64,000 nucleotides of DNA from positions 16,214 through 80,213 of the forward strand of contig CANJLW010000019.1 of assembly GCA_947475245.1 (NCBI GenBank), written 5' to 3'. This document shows positions 27,100 through 36,310 of the stretch, one piece after another (positions within the stretch are counted from its first letter, which is position 1; each line of letters begins with the position of its first letter). A program made the position numbers and the translations under genes. Below the pieces are notes generated by a model. That model was not told the origin of the DNA. It made no database searches and saw only the letters and a list, made by a program, of their open reading frames with translations. This DNA is from Acetobacteraceae bacterium. GTDB taxonomy: Bacteria; Pseudomonadota; Alphaproteobacteria; Acetobacterales; Acetobacteraceae.

Positions 27100-27989
27100 G
27101 CACCCCATCCCCCGCCGCGGGCGCAACCCGCGAAGGCCCGATAACGCCAGGACTCCTGAGCGATATTTTCTACCTCATGCGGCGCTATCCGCTGGGCGTG
27201 GCGGGCGCGATCATCATGTCGGGCTTCGTGTTCGCGGCGGTGTTCGCGACCTGGGTGGCACCGCTTGATCCGTTCACCACCAACGCCCGCGCATCGCTGG
27301 CGAAGCCGGGCGGCGTCTATCTGATGGGCGCCGATATGATGGGCCGGGACGTTCTGTCTCGTCTTATCCACGGCGCGCGCATCTCGCTGGCAGTCGCCCT
27401 GGGCGCCACGCTGATCGGCAGCGGCCTCGGCGCCGCGATAGGTTTGGCCTGCGGCTATCTCGGCGGCTGGTTCGACCTGATCGTTCAGCGCATTACCGAG
27501 GTCATGCAGGCTCTGCCGCTTCTGGTGATGGCGCTGGTCATTACGGCGTCGCTGGGCCCGTCGCTGCAAAATACGATTATCGCGATTGCGATCCCGCTGA
27601 TCCCGACGGTATCGCGCGTTATCCGATCCAACGTGCTGTCGCTGCGCGAAATGCCGTATGTGGAGGCCGCCAAGGCCACGGGCATGAGCGAGTGGCGCAT
27701 CGCGATCATCCATGTGCTTCCCAACACGCTGGCGCCGCTGATCGTGCTCGCCACCGCGCAGTTGGGCTCGACGATCCTGACAGAGGCATCGCTCTCGTTC
27801 CTCGGACTGGGCGTGCCGGAACCGTACCCCTCCTGGGGCCGGATGCTGTCGGAATCGGCCGCTGAATATGTGCGCACGGCGCCGTGGCTGGTGATCTATC
27901 CCGGGCTGGTGATCAGCCTGGTGGTGTTCGGTTCCAACCTCCTCGGCGACGCCTTGCGCGATGCCCTCGATCCAAGGCAGCGCGACTGA
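27096..27989 (+). CDS. Peptide-type ABC transporter permease (DppC-like)
   Basis: This 297 aa inner-membrane permease shows FTTNARASLAKPGGVYLMGA and the GADMMGRDVLSRLIHGARIS segment diagnostic of DppC. The coupling loop YVEAAKATGMSEWRIAIIHV is present, and SFLGLGVPEPYPSWGRML near the end is a family hallmark. The ATG at 27096 overlaps the dppB-like stop, so the longer frame from 26976 is rejected. Confidence 0.95.
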   Translation: MSTPSPAAGATREGPITPGLLSDIFYLMRRYPLGVAGAIIMSGFVFAAVFATWVAPLDPFTTNARASLAKPGGVYLMGADMMGRDVLSRLIHGARISLAVALGATLIGSGLGAAIGLACGYLGGWFDLIVQRITEVMQALPLLVMALVITASLGPSLQNTIIAIAIPLIPTVSRVIRSNVLSLREMPYVEAAKATGMSEWRIAIIHVLPNTLAPLIVLATAQLGSTILTEASLSFLGLGVPEPYPSWGRMLSESAAEYVRTAPWLVIYPGLVISLVVFGSNLLGDALRDALDPRQRD

Positions 27990-28972
27990 TGGCCCCAGTT
28001 CTTGAAGTTTCAGGCCTGAGCACGGTGTTCCATACCCGCCGAGGGTTGGTGCGCGCGGTTCAGGATGTGTCCTTTTCGGTCAATGCCGGAGAGACGCTGG
28101 CTATTGTCGGTGAATCCGGCTGCGGCAAAACCATCACCGCCTTGTCGCTGATGCGGCTGATCCCGATGCCTCCGGGTCAGATCACGTCGGGCAGCGTCAA
28201 GGTGGACGGCACCGATCTGCTGCAACTCGACGAGCGCGAGATGCGCAAGATGCGCGGCGGAAAGATCGCGATGATCTTTCAGGAGCCGATGACGGCGCTG
28301 AACCCGCTGCTGACCATCGGGCGGCAGATCGCGGAAATGGTCATGCTGCATGACAACGCATCGCGTGCCGTCGCGAAGACCCGCGCGGTTGAGATGCTGC
28401 ATCACGTGCGCATCCCGGAGCCGGAGCGTCGCGCGCGGGAATATCCGCATCAGATGTCGGGCGGCATGCGTCAGCGCGCGATGATCGCGATGGCGCTGGC
28501 CTGCAAGCCCAAGGTGCTGGTGGCGGACGAGCCGACAACGGCGTTGGACGTGACCATTCAGGCGCAGATTTTGGATCTGATCGGCGATCTGCAAAAGGAA
28601 TTCGGCACCGCCGTCGTGCTGATCACGCACGATCTGGGCGTGGTGGCCGAAACCGCGCAGCGCGTCGTCGTGATGTATGCCGGGCGCAAGGTCGAAGAGG
28701 CACCGATCAAGGAAATCTTCGCGCGTCCGTCGCACCCGTACCTGCGCGGCCTGTTGAACTCCATCCCGCGTGTCGGCAGCGCGCGCGGCTTGGATGTGTC
28801 GCCGGATGAACGGTTGCAGGAAATCTCGGGCATCGTGCCGCCGCTGAACGATTTGCCGGTCGGCTGCGCCTTTAATCCGCGCTGCTCGCTGGCGAACGAT
28901 CAGTGCCGCGCGGAACGCCCGGCGTTCGAACTGAAGCACGGCGACCACTACGCCGCCTGCTTCCAGGCATAG
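27989..28972 (+). CDS. Peptide-type ABC transporter ATP-binding protein (DppD-like)
   Basis: This 327 aa ATPase has Walker A GESGCGKT at 41-48, signature [16 protein letters not shown] and Walker [13 protein letters not shown]. The oligopeptide-type C-terminal domain has [17 protein letters not shown], with cysteines that bind an iron-sulfur cluster in some relatives. The start shares one base with the previous stop. Confidence 0.95.
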   Translation: MAPVLEVSGLSTVFHTRRGLVRAVQDVSFSVNAGETLAIVGESGCGKTITALSLMRLIPMPPGQITSGSVKVDGTDLLQLDEREMRKMRGGKIAMIFQEPMTALNPLLTIGRQIAEMVMLHDNASRAVAKTRAVEMLHHVRIPEPERRAREYPHQMSGGMRQRAMIAMALACKPKVLVADEPTTALDVTIQAQILDLIGDLQKEFGTAVVLITHDLGVVAETAQRVVVMYAGRKVEEAPIKEIFARPSHPYLRGLLNSIPRVGSARGLDVSPDERLQEISGIVPPLNDLPVGCAFNPRCSLANDQCRAERPAFELKHGDHYAACFQA

Positions 28973-28976
28973 GCAG

Positions 28977-29951
28977 ATGGCCATGGACAAGACGCCGCTG
29001 ATCGAGGTCAAGAACCTCCGCAAATTCTTCCCGATCAAAAAAGGTCTTCTGCGCCGCACGATCGGCCATGTGCGCGCCGTAGACGGTGTGAACTTCTCCA
29101 TCAATCCCGGAGAGACTCTGGGACTGGTGGGTGAAAGCGGCTGCGGCAAGACCACGGTCGGGCGCGTTGTGCTGCGCCTGATCGAACCCAGCGATGGTGC
29201 GATCGAGGTCAGCGGTCGGGACATCACGACGCTTGGCCGAGCAGAGTTGCGGCCGATGCGGCGGCAGATGCAGATCGTGTTCCAGGACCCGTTCTCGTCG
29301 TTGAACCCGCGCATTCGCGCCGGAGATATCGTCGGCGAACCGCTGAAGGTTCACGGCGTCGGCGACAAGAAAGAACGTCAGGAGCGTGTGGCGCAGCTAT
29401 TTGCCCGCGTCGGTCTGCGCCCGGCGCAGATGAACAACTATCCGCACCAATTTTCCGGCGGGCAGCGTCAGCGTATTTCCATCGCGCGCGCGCTGGCGTT
29501 GGATCCCGGGTTCATTGTCGCGGATGAGCCGGTCTCGGCGCTGGACGTGTCGATTCAGGCGCAGGTGATCAATCTGCTGATGGATTTGCAGCGGGATTCG
29601 AACCTCGCTTACCTGTTCATCTCCCATAATTTGGCGGTGGTGGAGCATATCAGCCATCGCGTGGCGGTGATGTATCTCGGTCGGATCGTTGAATACGCCG
29701 ATAAGGCGTCCCTGTTCGCCCGTCCGCAGCACCCGTACACCGAGGCGCTTCTCGCGGCGGTGCCGCTGCCCGATCCGGAATTGCAGCGCACCAAGGTTCG
29801 GGTCGATGGCGACGTGCCCAGCCCGATTCGTCCGCCGCCGGGCTGTCACTTTCATCCGCGTTGCCGCTATGCGGAAGCGCGTTGCAAGGTGGAGGCACCG
29901 GTGCTGAAGGAAATCGCGCCGGGGCATCAGGTGGCCTGCCACCTGCGGTAG
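28977..29951 (+). CDS. Peptide-type ABC transporter ATP-binding protein (DppF-like)
   Basis: This 324 aa ATPase pairs with the DppD-like protein. Walker A GESGCGKT is at 52-59, followed by [20 protein letters not shown], signature [16 protein letters not shown], and a C-terminal [17 protein letters not shown] zinc/Fe-S-like segment. ATG 28983 is an alternative start two codons later. It ends the transporter operon; the three-gene cassette begins about 75 bp downstream. Confidence 0.95.
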   Translation: MAMDKTPLIEVKNLRKFFPIKKGLLRRTIGHVRAVDGVNFSINPGETLGLVGESGCGKTTVGRVVLRLIEPSDGAIEVSGRDITTLGRAELRPMRRQMQIVFQDPFSSLNPRIRAGDIVGEPLKVHGVGDKKERQERVAQLFARVGLRPAQMNNYPHQFSGGQRQRISIARALALDPGFIVADEPVSALDVSIQAQVINLLMDLQRDSNLAYLFISHNLAVVEHISHRVAVMYLGRIVEYADKASLFARPQHPYTEALLAAVPLPDPELQRTKVRVDGDVPSPIRPPPGCHFHPRCRYAEARCKVEAPVLKEIAPGHQVACHLR

Positions 29952-30027
29952 GTAGGGTGGGCGGTGACGGTATTGCACCTCGTAAAACGGGGTGGTGTCT
30001 CGCTATGATGAGTCCGATCAAAAGCGG

Positions 30028-30450
30028 ATGCCAATGCAGCCCGATTTTCTCGATGCCCACGAACGCCATTGGTGCGACGCCGAGCTTCTTTACGCTCGGC
30101 AGCGTTGGGCGAATGCCGATCATCTTTTTGGCTTGGCGGCGGAATGCGGGTTGAAGCGTCTGATGATCGCGTCTGGGATGCCTTTGCGTTCTGATGGCGG
30201 GCCGGACCAAACAGAGGATCGGGTACACGCGAATAAGGCGTGGCAACGATACGAGTCTTATCGATCGGGTCCAATCTCTGGTATCGCCTACGGGTTGCCG
30301 GCAGAAAATCCGTTTTCTGGATGGGAGATTAGCCAGCGATATGCGCGAAAGGACCAATTCGACGAATCCCGCGTGTCGGCGCATCGCGCAGGGGCGGAGA
30401 TGGTGCGCAGACTCGTGAGGCAGGCTTTGATGGATAATATTCTGCCATGA
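30028..30450 (+). CDS. Small HEPN-like protein, first gene of a three-gene cassette
   Basis: The product is about 140 aa. Near the N-terminus is a helical ERHWCDAELLYARQRWANAD segment in which Arg26 and His32 make an R-x5-H pattern, the catalytic signature of HEPN-type RNases, followed by HLFGLAAECGLKRLMI. No signal peptide or membrane segment is seen. I cannot place it in a named family; the HEPN call rests on this motif and the helical character. The start is uncertain: ATG 30028, ATG 30034 and GTG 29992 are all possible and none has a clear ribosome site. Its stop overlaps the next ATG by four bases, so it is co-translated with the ATPases. Confidence 0.7.
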   Translation: MPMQPDFLDAHERHWCDAELLYARQRWANADHLFGLAAECGLKRLMIASGMPLRSDGGPDQTEDRVHANKAWQRYESYRSGPISGIAYGLPAENPFSGWEISQRYARKDQFDESRVSAHRAGAEMVRRLVRQALMDNILP

Positions 30451-31757
30451 TGGTGTTCGATGACATTTTGCCGTGCTTGACGAATATCCTGACGCCACAT
30501 TTAGGCGCGCTTAAATCATCGCTTTATCCGATTTATATCAACCGTGACCTGAATGGTCGCGTTCGGCTTATCGTAAACGAAATTCACGAGACCGATCCAA
30601 ACATCGCCGACTTGCTGGCGGCAATCGCAATCGAGATATTCGAGAAGCTGTCCCCGCATGGTTTCCCCCCGGAACACGCGATTCTTTGGGAGGTAGACCC
30701 TAAGGCATTGCTGTCAGACAAGACCAAGGTTGCGCTTGACGGTTGTCCCGGTGTTTTTGTCATCGATCGCCTCGCGGTCGATGGCGATTGGTCGGTCATT
30801 GCCCCGGTCGCGGAAACCCCGCAACGCGTCGCTTTCTTCTCTATCAAGGGTGGCGTCGGACGTTCGACCGCGCTTGCCGCGACGGCTTGGGCGCTCGCGG
30901 AGCAAGGCTTACGTGTGCTGGTGCTCGATCTGGATCTTGAGTCGCCAGGCCTCTCGTCCTCCTTGCTGCCATCGGACCGTCGGCCGAAAAGAGGCATCGT
31001 GGATTGGCTGGTCGAAGACCTAGTCGATAACGGCGATGCGGTCCTCGGCGATATCGTTGCGTCGAGCCTGTTGTCGCGCGAAGGTGAAATTTCGGTCGTC
31101 CCCGCTCATGGCGGAGACCCTGGAGATTACATCGGAAAGCTTGGCCGGGTCTGGATGCCTAAGCTCGACGCCCAAGGCGGCCGTGAAACCTGGACCAAAC
31201 GCCTTGCGCGACTGCTCGATCTACTGGAAGCGCGGCTAAAGCCGGACATCGTTCTTCTGGATTCACGCGCGGGAATCGACGAAACGGCGGCGGCCTGTCT
31301 CACTGGCCTCGGCGCATCGCTGATCTTGTTGTTCGCATTGGATGGAGATCAAACCTGGACCGGAGCGCGCATCGTGTGTCGGCACTGGTTGAACACGGGG
31401 GTGGTTCTAAAAATTCGGGAACGACTACAGGTGGTAGGTGCGATGCTTCCGGAGACCGACACGGCTAATTACCTGGATAGCCTCACGGAAAGCGCATGGA
31501 CCGTGTTTTCTGACGAAGTCTATGATGAGGTGCCTGCTGGTTCGGTGTCGAATGTCGATGGATCATGGAGTTTCGATCGCGCGGATAACCCAGCACCGCA
31601 CACGCCCTGGCCAATCCGTTGGCATCGTGGCTTCGCGGCCTTGCGCAACCTGCACGACAGACTGGACGGGATCGATCCCAAGGAGGTCTATGCCATTTTC
31701 GGCCCCTTAATCGATGGAGTACGCGACGTCACTGGATTAGAGCCTGTGCGGCCATGA
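30447..31757 (+). CDS. MinD/ParA-like ATPase with KGGVGR P-loop
   Basis: This is a 436 aa cytoplasmic protein. After about 120 N-terminal residues without recognisable domain comes a SIMIBI-class ATPase. The deviant P-loop KGGVGRST at 134-141 has Arg where MinD/ParA/Soj proteins have the second Lys. LVLDLDLESPGLSSSLLPSD follows as switch I, and DIVLLDSRAGIDETAAACL at about 267-285 as switch II. This matches the group known as KGGVGR-motif variant ATPases. It overlaps genes on both sides by 4 bp. Some stretches have low GC (25 of 60 bases at 30481-30540). A role as regulator, sensor or assembly factor for the HEPN-like partner is inference. Confidence 0.8.
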   Translation: MMVFDDILPCLTNILTPHLGALKSSLYPIYINRDLNGRVRLIVNEIHETDPNIADLLAAIAIEIFEKLSPHGFPPEHAILWEVDPKALLSDKTKVALDGCPGVFVIDRLAVDGDWSVIAPVAETPQRVAFFSIKGGVGRSTALAATAWALAEQGLRVLVLDLDLESPGLSSSLLPSDRRPKRGIVDWLVEDLVDNGDAVLGDIVASSLLSREGEISVVPAHGGDPGDYIGKLGRVWMPKLDAQGGRETWTKRLARLLDLLEARLKPDIVLLDSRAGIDETAAACLTGLGASLILLFALDGDQTWTGARIVCRHWLNTGVVLKIRERLQVVGAMLPETDTANYLDSLTESAWTVFSDEVYDEVPAGSVSNVDGSWSFDRADNPAPHTPWPIRWHRGFAALRNLHDRLDGIDPKEVYAIFGPLIDGVRDVTGLEPVRP

Positions 31758-33214
31758 GCGCAGCGGAAGTGAGAGCGGCGCTTATCGAGGCTTTGCCGCC
31801 GAATACATCATTGAGTGGCGGTTCGCCGGAGTTGCGCCACGTCTATGTCCCACCCTCTCACATTCGCGCGTTACGGCTCGAAAATGCGCTTGTTATCGGT
31901 GGACGAGGCGTCGGCAAGTCCTTCTGGAGCGCCGCGCTGCGTGACGACGCCATCCGAGCAATGCTTGGCGCGTCGGTACTCGGCTTGCCGCGCACGAAAG
32001 TATTCAGCGGATTTGGTGAACAATCTGAAATTGCTTCTTTTCCCACTCCGGAAGCCTTCGGTAAACTATTGCGTGATGGCTTCGGCGCATACGACGTATG
32101 GCAAGCAGTCGTCGGACGGTGGGCCGCGAAATTAGCCGGGAGGGCTGACTCGCTTCCGACCGACAAATGGGAAAATACCGCCGAACGAGTCAAGTCCGAT
32201 CCGGAAACGTTTGCCGTATTGCTCGAAAGCGCAAATCGAACATTGGATGCGCGCGACACCAACGGCCTTATTGTGTTCGATGCGCTGGATCGCGCAAGCG
32301 ATGACTGGGCGACAATGGATAACATTGTTCGTGATTTGCTGCGTGTTGTGCTGAAGTTGATGCCGTTTAAGCGGCTGCATGCAAAGGCGTTTCTGCGCGA
32401 AGATCAGTACGACGGCAGATTAGTGACGACGTTCCCGGATGCTTCCAAGTTGCAAGCCAATCGCGTCGAACTAACCTGGGCACCGCACGATTTGCATGGA
32501 TTGCTTTGGCAATATCTATTGAATGCGGAAAAGCCGAATGGGGAAATCCTGCGACAAGTCTGCCAAGCGACGATTGGCGTCACCGTGGCCAAAGACCAAA
32601 GTGGCGTGTGGCAGGTTCCCGCCGATGCCAAGCGGGAGAGCGAGGGGCAAAAGCATCTCTTTGAAGCGTTGGCCGGCCAGTACATGGGACGCGATCGGCG
32701 ACGAGGTTTTACGTACAGCTGGTCGGTCGGTCACTTGGCGGATGCTCGCGGGCGTACGTCGCCACGATCTTTCCTCGCAGGCATTCGCGAGGCGGCAGAG
32801 GATTCAAGGGAACGATATCCCGACCATTCGCTGCCTTTGCATTATGAAAGCATCAAGCGCGGTGTGCAAAAGGCGTCCGCGATTCGTGTCAACGAAATGG
32901 TCGAGGATTATCCTTGGGTCAAAACGGCCCTGCGCCCGTTGGAGGGGCAGGTTGTCCCCTGCGAATTCAGCGTGATCGAGCAGCGTTGGCGGCAAGATCC
33001 CGGAGACGCTGGGGTGCTGCGCAATCCTGGGAAGCTCCCTCCTGAGCATGTCGCCGATAGTTGGCCCGGCGTGCGGAAGGACCTCTTCGCCCTCGGAGTC
33101 TTTGAACAGATGAAAGACGGGCGCGTCAATATGCCCGATCTCTATCGTGTCGGCTTCGGACTGGGGCGTCGGGGTGGGGTTAAGCCGATGGCCAAAGGTC
33201 CGGCTCAAACTTAA
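31754..33214 (+). CDS. P-loop ATPase, third gene of the HEPN-like cassette
   Basis: This 486 aa cytoplasmic protein has Walker A GGRGVGKS at 49-56 near the N-terminus and Walker B LIVFDALDR at 172-180, followed by a largely helical region. About the last 100 residues (from VEDYPWVKTALRPLEGQVVP) look like a separate winged-helix or recognition domain. It resembles STAND/AAA-type NTPases, but I cannot name the family. ATG 31754 overlaps the preceding stop (ATGA); the longer frame from 31619 lies in the previous gene. It probably uses ATP binding or hydrolysis to sense a trigger for the cassette. Confidence 0.78.
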   Translation: MSAAEVRAALIEALPPNTSLSGGSPELRHVYVPPSHIRALRLENALVIGGRGVGKSFWSAALRDDAIRAMLGASVLGLPRTKVFSGFGEQSEIASFPTPEAFGKLLRDGFGAYDVWQAVVGRWAAKLAGRADSLPTDKWENTAERVKSDPETFAVLLESANRTLDARDTNGLIVFDALDRASDDWATMDNIVRDLLRVVLKLMPFKRLHAKAFLREDQYDGRLVTTFPDASKLQANRVELTWAPHDLHGLLWQYLLNAEKPNGEILRQVCQATIGVTVAKDQSGVWQVPADAKRESEGQKHLFEALAGQYMGRDRRRGFTYSWSVGHLADARGRTSPRSFLAGIREAAEDSRERYPDHSLPLHYESIKRGVQKASAIRVNEMVEDYPWVKTALRPLEGQVVPCEFSVIEQRWRQDPGDAGVLRNPGKLPPEHVADSWPGVRKDLFALGVFEQMKDGRVNMPDLYRVGFGLGRRGGVKPMAKGPAQT

Positions 33215-33238
33215 TCACCCCGGCCCCACCCTAACGCC

Positions 33239-34279
33239 CTAGGCCGCGAAGCCTTTGAACACGCTCGGGATCTTCTTGATCGCCTCCACCGTCGCGCGCC
33301 TTGTCGCGGCGCTGGTGCCTGGGGCGAAATCCACCGTCACGCTGTCCACGATGCCGCCGAACCGCTTTTCGATCGCTTCCGGCAGCCCTTCATAGGTCGC
33401 GCGGGCAACGAACAGGTCCAGCACGTCGTCCGGCACTTCCGCCGCCATTTGGCTCCATAGGCCCTGGCGCGACATGGCGTTCAGCTTGATGCCCAGGTCA
33501 CCCACCCCATGCAGGTCGAAAACACTGCGATAGGCGGGGGTCGAGCCGTAGAACGCCACGCGATAGCGCACTTTCTCGGCCGCGGCCTTGACCGAGGCCT
33601 CGTCCGGTCCCGTGGCGATGAAGCCGCCGCCGGTCACCTCGAAATTGTCGAACGACTTTCCCGCAGCCGCCAGTTCGGTCGCGATCTGCGGGCGAACGAC
33701 CTCTTCCAGGTACTTGCGCGTGGCAAAGCTGTGCAGACGCACGCTGTCGGACAGGCGCGCGGCGGTTTTCAGCATCAGCGGCCCAACGGCGGCCATGGCG
33801 ACCGGGGGCAGCGGCAATCCCTGGGCCGGGGGAGAGAACTCCGGCGTCATCAGGGTGAAGTTGTAGTACTTGCCCTTGTAGTTCAGCTTCTCGCCATGTT
33901 CCCAGCAGCGGAAGATGGCGCGCAGGGACTCGACATATTCGCCCATGCGCGCGGCGGGGGCGGTCCAGGGCACGCTGAAGCGACGCTCGTTATGCGCCTT
34001 CACTTGGCTGCCCAACCCGAGGATGAAGCGACCCTTGGAGTGCTTGTGCAAATCCCAGGCCTGATTGGCGAGGATCATCGGGCTGCGCGGGAACGAGATG
34101 GCGACGGAGGTCACCAATCGCACGCGTTCGGTTGCCATCGCCGCGAAGGCGAGCGGCGCGAACGGGTCGTGCTTAAGCTCGTGGCTTTGGACAACATCGC
34201 AACCGTCGTCCTCGGCCGAACGCGCGGTGGGTCCGCAGGCTGCCCAGTCGTTGTCGGGCAGGCTTCTTGATACGTACAT
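33239..34279 (-). CDS. LLM-class (luciferase-like) oxidoreductase, probably F420-dependent
   Basis: The product is 346 aa, a flavin- or F420-using TIM-barrel enzyme. ATERVRLVTSVAISFPRSPM, then ANQAWDLHKHSKGRFILGLG and the SQVKAHNERRFS segment are typical of the TIGR03617-like LLM subfamily. The N-terminus is slightly shorter than many relatives, and MYVSRSLPDNDW may be preceded by an alternative start. Substrate unknown. It converges with the three-gene cassette across a 24-bp gap. Confidence 0.88.
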   Translation of the reverse strand: MYVSRSLPDNDWAACGPTARSAEDDGCDVVQSHELKHDPFAPLAFAAMATERVRLVTSVAISFPRSPMILANQAWDLHKHSKGRFILGLGSQVKAHNERRFSVPWTAPAARMGEYVESLRAIFRCWEHGEKLNYKGKYYNFTLMTPEFSPPAQGLPLPPVAMAAVGPLMLKTAARLSDSVRLHSFATRKYLEEVVRPQIATELAAAGKSFDNFEVTGGGFIATGPDEASVKAAAEKVRYRVAFYGSTPAYRSVFDLHGVGDLGIKLNAMSRQGLWSQMAAEVPDDVLDLFVARATYEGLPEAIEKRFGGIVDSVTVDFAPGTSAATRRATVEAIKKIPSVFKGFAA

Positions 34280-34699
34280 GGTGGTCGTTTCCCTGTCTTG
34301 GATCGGTGCTTACTCCACGACAGGATGGGCATGGATGCAAGCCGGCGCGATACAACCATAGGAAGAGCGATGGAGAGAGCGTTCGCCGAAACGAGCATCA
34401 ATAAGCAGGATTCTCAAATATATTTGTCTTATCCCGTTTGCTTTGATCGGCGCTGCGCTGGCGGTCCCAGCCGGACAGGCGGGCGAGTGGATCGCGCGTT
34501 TGCGATCTTGGAATCGCTTTTGCTGCTTATTCTGCCTGGTGCACAGGGCAGATGGGCTGGTTTGCTTTGCGTCAAAAATAAGAATTGTGTGGATTATGCG
34601 AATTTTACTCTTTCCACATTCCTACTTTGTGATACGTTCCAGAGAGTGTTCGGCGCAAGAGCCGTGACTATCCGGCGTTGCTGCGCCACAGGGGGATAG
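34280..34699. other. Intergenic region, partly AT-rich, between divergent genes
   Basis: This is 420 bp without a convincing gene. Its middle and right part (about 34400-34640) is clearly richer in A and T than the surroundings. It must hold the promoters of the LLM gene (minus) and the PEP-CTERM gene (plus), but I found no strong -35/-10 pair. Short frames here look random. Confidence 0.6.
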
Positions 34700-35323
34700 A
34701 TGAAGACCATCGCGATCGCGCTTACGGGTATGGCGCTTTTTGCCGCGGCACCAGCGGTGGCGCAAACGAACCTGTTGGCGAACGGCAGCTTTGAAAGCGG
34801 TGCGACAAGCTGGACCAGCGCCGGCTCGACATCGTTCACCACGGCCGTCGCGGCCGGTGTCTCAGTCAGTCCGTTCCCGACATCGGCCGGAAGCCCCGAC
34901 GCGGCCGGCACGAAGGTCGCTCAGCTTCTCAGCTCCTCCGGCGTCACTCCCTCCACGATCTCACAGAGCATCAGCGTGGTGGCCGGCACGATCTACTCGA
35001 TCGGCTATGACCTTGTTCTGTTCAACGCCGCCGCCGCGGGGACGTTCTCCACGACGGTAAAGCTCGGGGCCGTGACCCTGGCGGGGCTGACGGTCGCCAG
35101 CGGCTCGCTGACGTCGGGCACCTGGGTCGAAAAGATCGTCACCTTCAAGGCGCTCTCCACCGGCACGCAGGCGTTGACGGTGACCTATACCCCGACGGCG
35201 ACCGCGTCCAAGTCCGTCGCGGTTGACCGCGTCTATGTGCAAAATATCCCGGAACCGGCGTCCGCTCTGCTCCTGCTCGCCGGCGCGGCCGGGCTGTACC
35301 GGGTGCGTCGCCGCAAGAGCTGA
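34700..35323 (+). CDS. PEP-CTERM sorting domain protein
   Basis: This 207 aa exported protein has a signal peptide (cleavage near AVAQT). The mature part is rich in Ser, Thr, Ala and Gly and starts NLLANGSFESGATSW, a carbohydrate-binding-like beta fold often seen in this group. The C-terminus has the three-part PEP-CTERM tail: IPEPASALLLLAGAAGLY, a hydrophobic helix, and a basic end VRRRKS. Such tails are processed by an exosortase, not encoded here. The ribosome site GGGGGA precedes ATG 34700. Role probably surface or exopolysaccharide-associated. Confidence 0.9.
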   Translation: MKTIAIALTGMALFAAAPAVAQTNLLANGSFESGATSWTSAGSTSFTTAVAAGVSVSPFPTSAGSPDAAGTKVAQLLSSSGVTPSTISQSISVVAGTIYSIGYDLVLFNAAAAGTFSTTVKLGAVTLAGLTVASGSLTSGTWVEKIVTFKALSTGTQALTVTYTPTATASKSVAVDRVYVQNIPEPASALLLLAGAAGLYRVRRRKS

Positions 35324-35327
35324 TCGC

Positions 35328-36242
35328 TTGTCGATCTTTCGGACGATCGTCGCGGCGGTCATCGCCGGCGCAGTCGCGTTGCCGGCGGTGGCCCAAACCG
35401 CCGCCGAAGTCGTGCCGCCGCAAAAGATCCTGGCGGACGGCTTCAAGACACTCGCCGATCTGACCACGGAACTCGATAAACGCGCCGCGAATGTGGCCGT
35501 CACTGTCGACGGTACGCCGATTACCGACGGCGACATTTCCGACGAAATCAAAACCTACCCGGCGTCGTTCGGTCGCATGTCGATGACGGCGGTCTATCAG
35601 ATCGCCATGGAAAACCTGATGCGCCAGCGCGCCCTGGCGTTGCGCGCGCGTCGGGAAGGCGTGGACAAAGACCCAGCTGCGATGCGGCGCCTGGCAATCG
35701 GAACCGACCGGATCCTGGTCGCCGAATACATGCGCCGCGAAATCACGCCGAAGCTGACCGAACCGGCTCTGCGCGCGCGCTACGAAAAGCAATATGCCGG
35801 TAAGCCCGGACCGATGGAAATGCGCGCCCGCGTGATCGCCATGCCCACGCGGGAAGAAGCGATGGAGGTCCTTTCCAAGCTCCGCGCCAATCCCGATTTC
35901 GCCGCGGTCGCGCGTGAATTCAGCCGCGATGCCAGCGCCCCTGTAGGCGGCGATCTCGGCTATGTGCCGATCGAAGCCATCGACCCCGCGCTGGGCGCCG
36001 CCCTGTTCGCGATGAATCCCGGTGAAATGACCTCCAACCCCGTCAAGGGCGCGCAAGGGTGGTTTTTGATCCGTAATGAGGGCGCGCGCCAGCAGGCGTC
36101 TCCCACCTACGAATCCGTGCGCGAACAACTCCGCCGAGAGATGGTGGCTGAAGAAATGGCCGCCATCCGCGCCGCCATTCCCGCAAAGATCACTGCGGAG
36201 CCCGGCAAAACGCCGAGCGTGGAGACTGAAAAGGCGAAATAG
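35328..36242 (+). CDS. Periplasmic peptidyl-prolyl isomerase, parvulin (PpiC/SurA) type
   Basis: The product is 304 aa from a TTG start at 35328, which puts the signal peptide (FRTIVAAVIAGAVALPAVAQ) at the N-terminus. The longer frame from 35223 overlaps the PEP-CTERM gene in another frame and is unlikely. A SurA-N-like helical domain (VTVDGTPITDGDISDEI) precedes a rotamase domain at about 170-270, with REFSRDASAPVGGDLGYVP and an AQGWFLIRNE strand. It would assist folding of exported proteins. It lies 5 bp after the PEP-CTERM gene, so the two may be co-transcribed. Confidence 0.88.
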   Translation: MSIFRTIVAAVIAGAVALPAVAQTAAEVVPPQKILADGFKTLADLTTELDKRAANVAVTVDGTPITDGDISDEIKTYPASFGRMSMTAVYQIAMENLMRQRALALRARREGVDKDPAAMRRLAIGTDRILVAEYMRREITPKLTEPALRARYEKQYAGKPGPMEMRARVIAMPTREEAMEVLSKLRANPDFAAVAREFSRDASAPVGGDLGYVPIEAIDPALGAALFAMNPGEMTSNPVKGAQGWFLIRNEGARQQASPTYESVREQLRREMVAEEMAAIRAAIPAKITAEPGKTPSVETEKAK

Positions 36243-36310
36243 GGCGACCGGTTTGCCCTTCCTCCCGACCTCCCGTAAAGCGGGCCTGGGTGTTTTAAAC
36301 GGAGGATTCC

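Noticed and set aside
34298..34699. 133-codon plus-strand frame in the LLM/PEP-CTERM gap
   Set aside because: Irregular composition with many Cys and Arg, no ribosome site, no similarity I recognise; its end abuts the PEP-CTERM ATG by chance.
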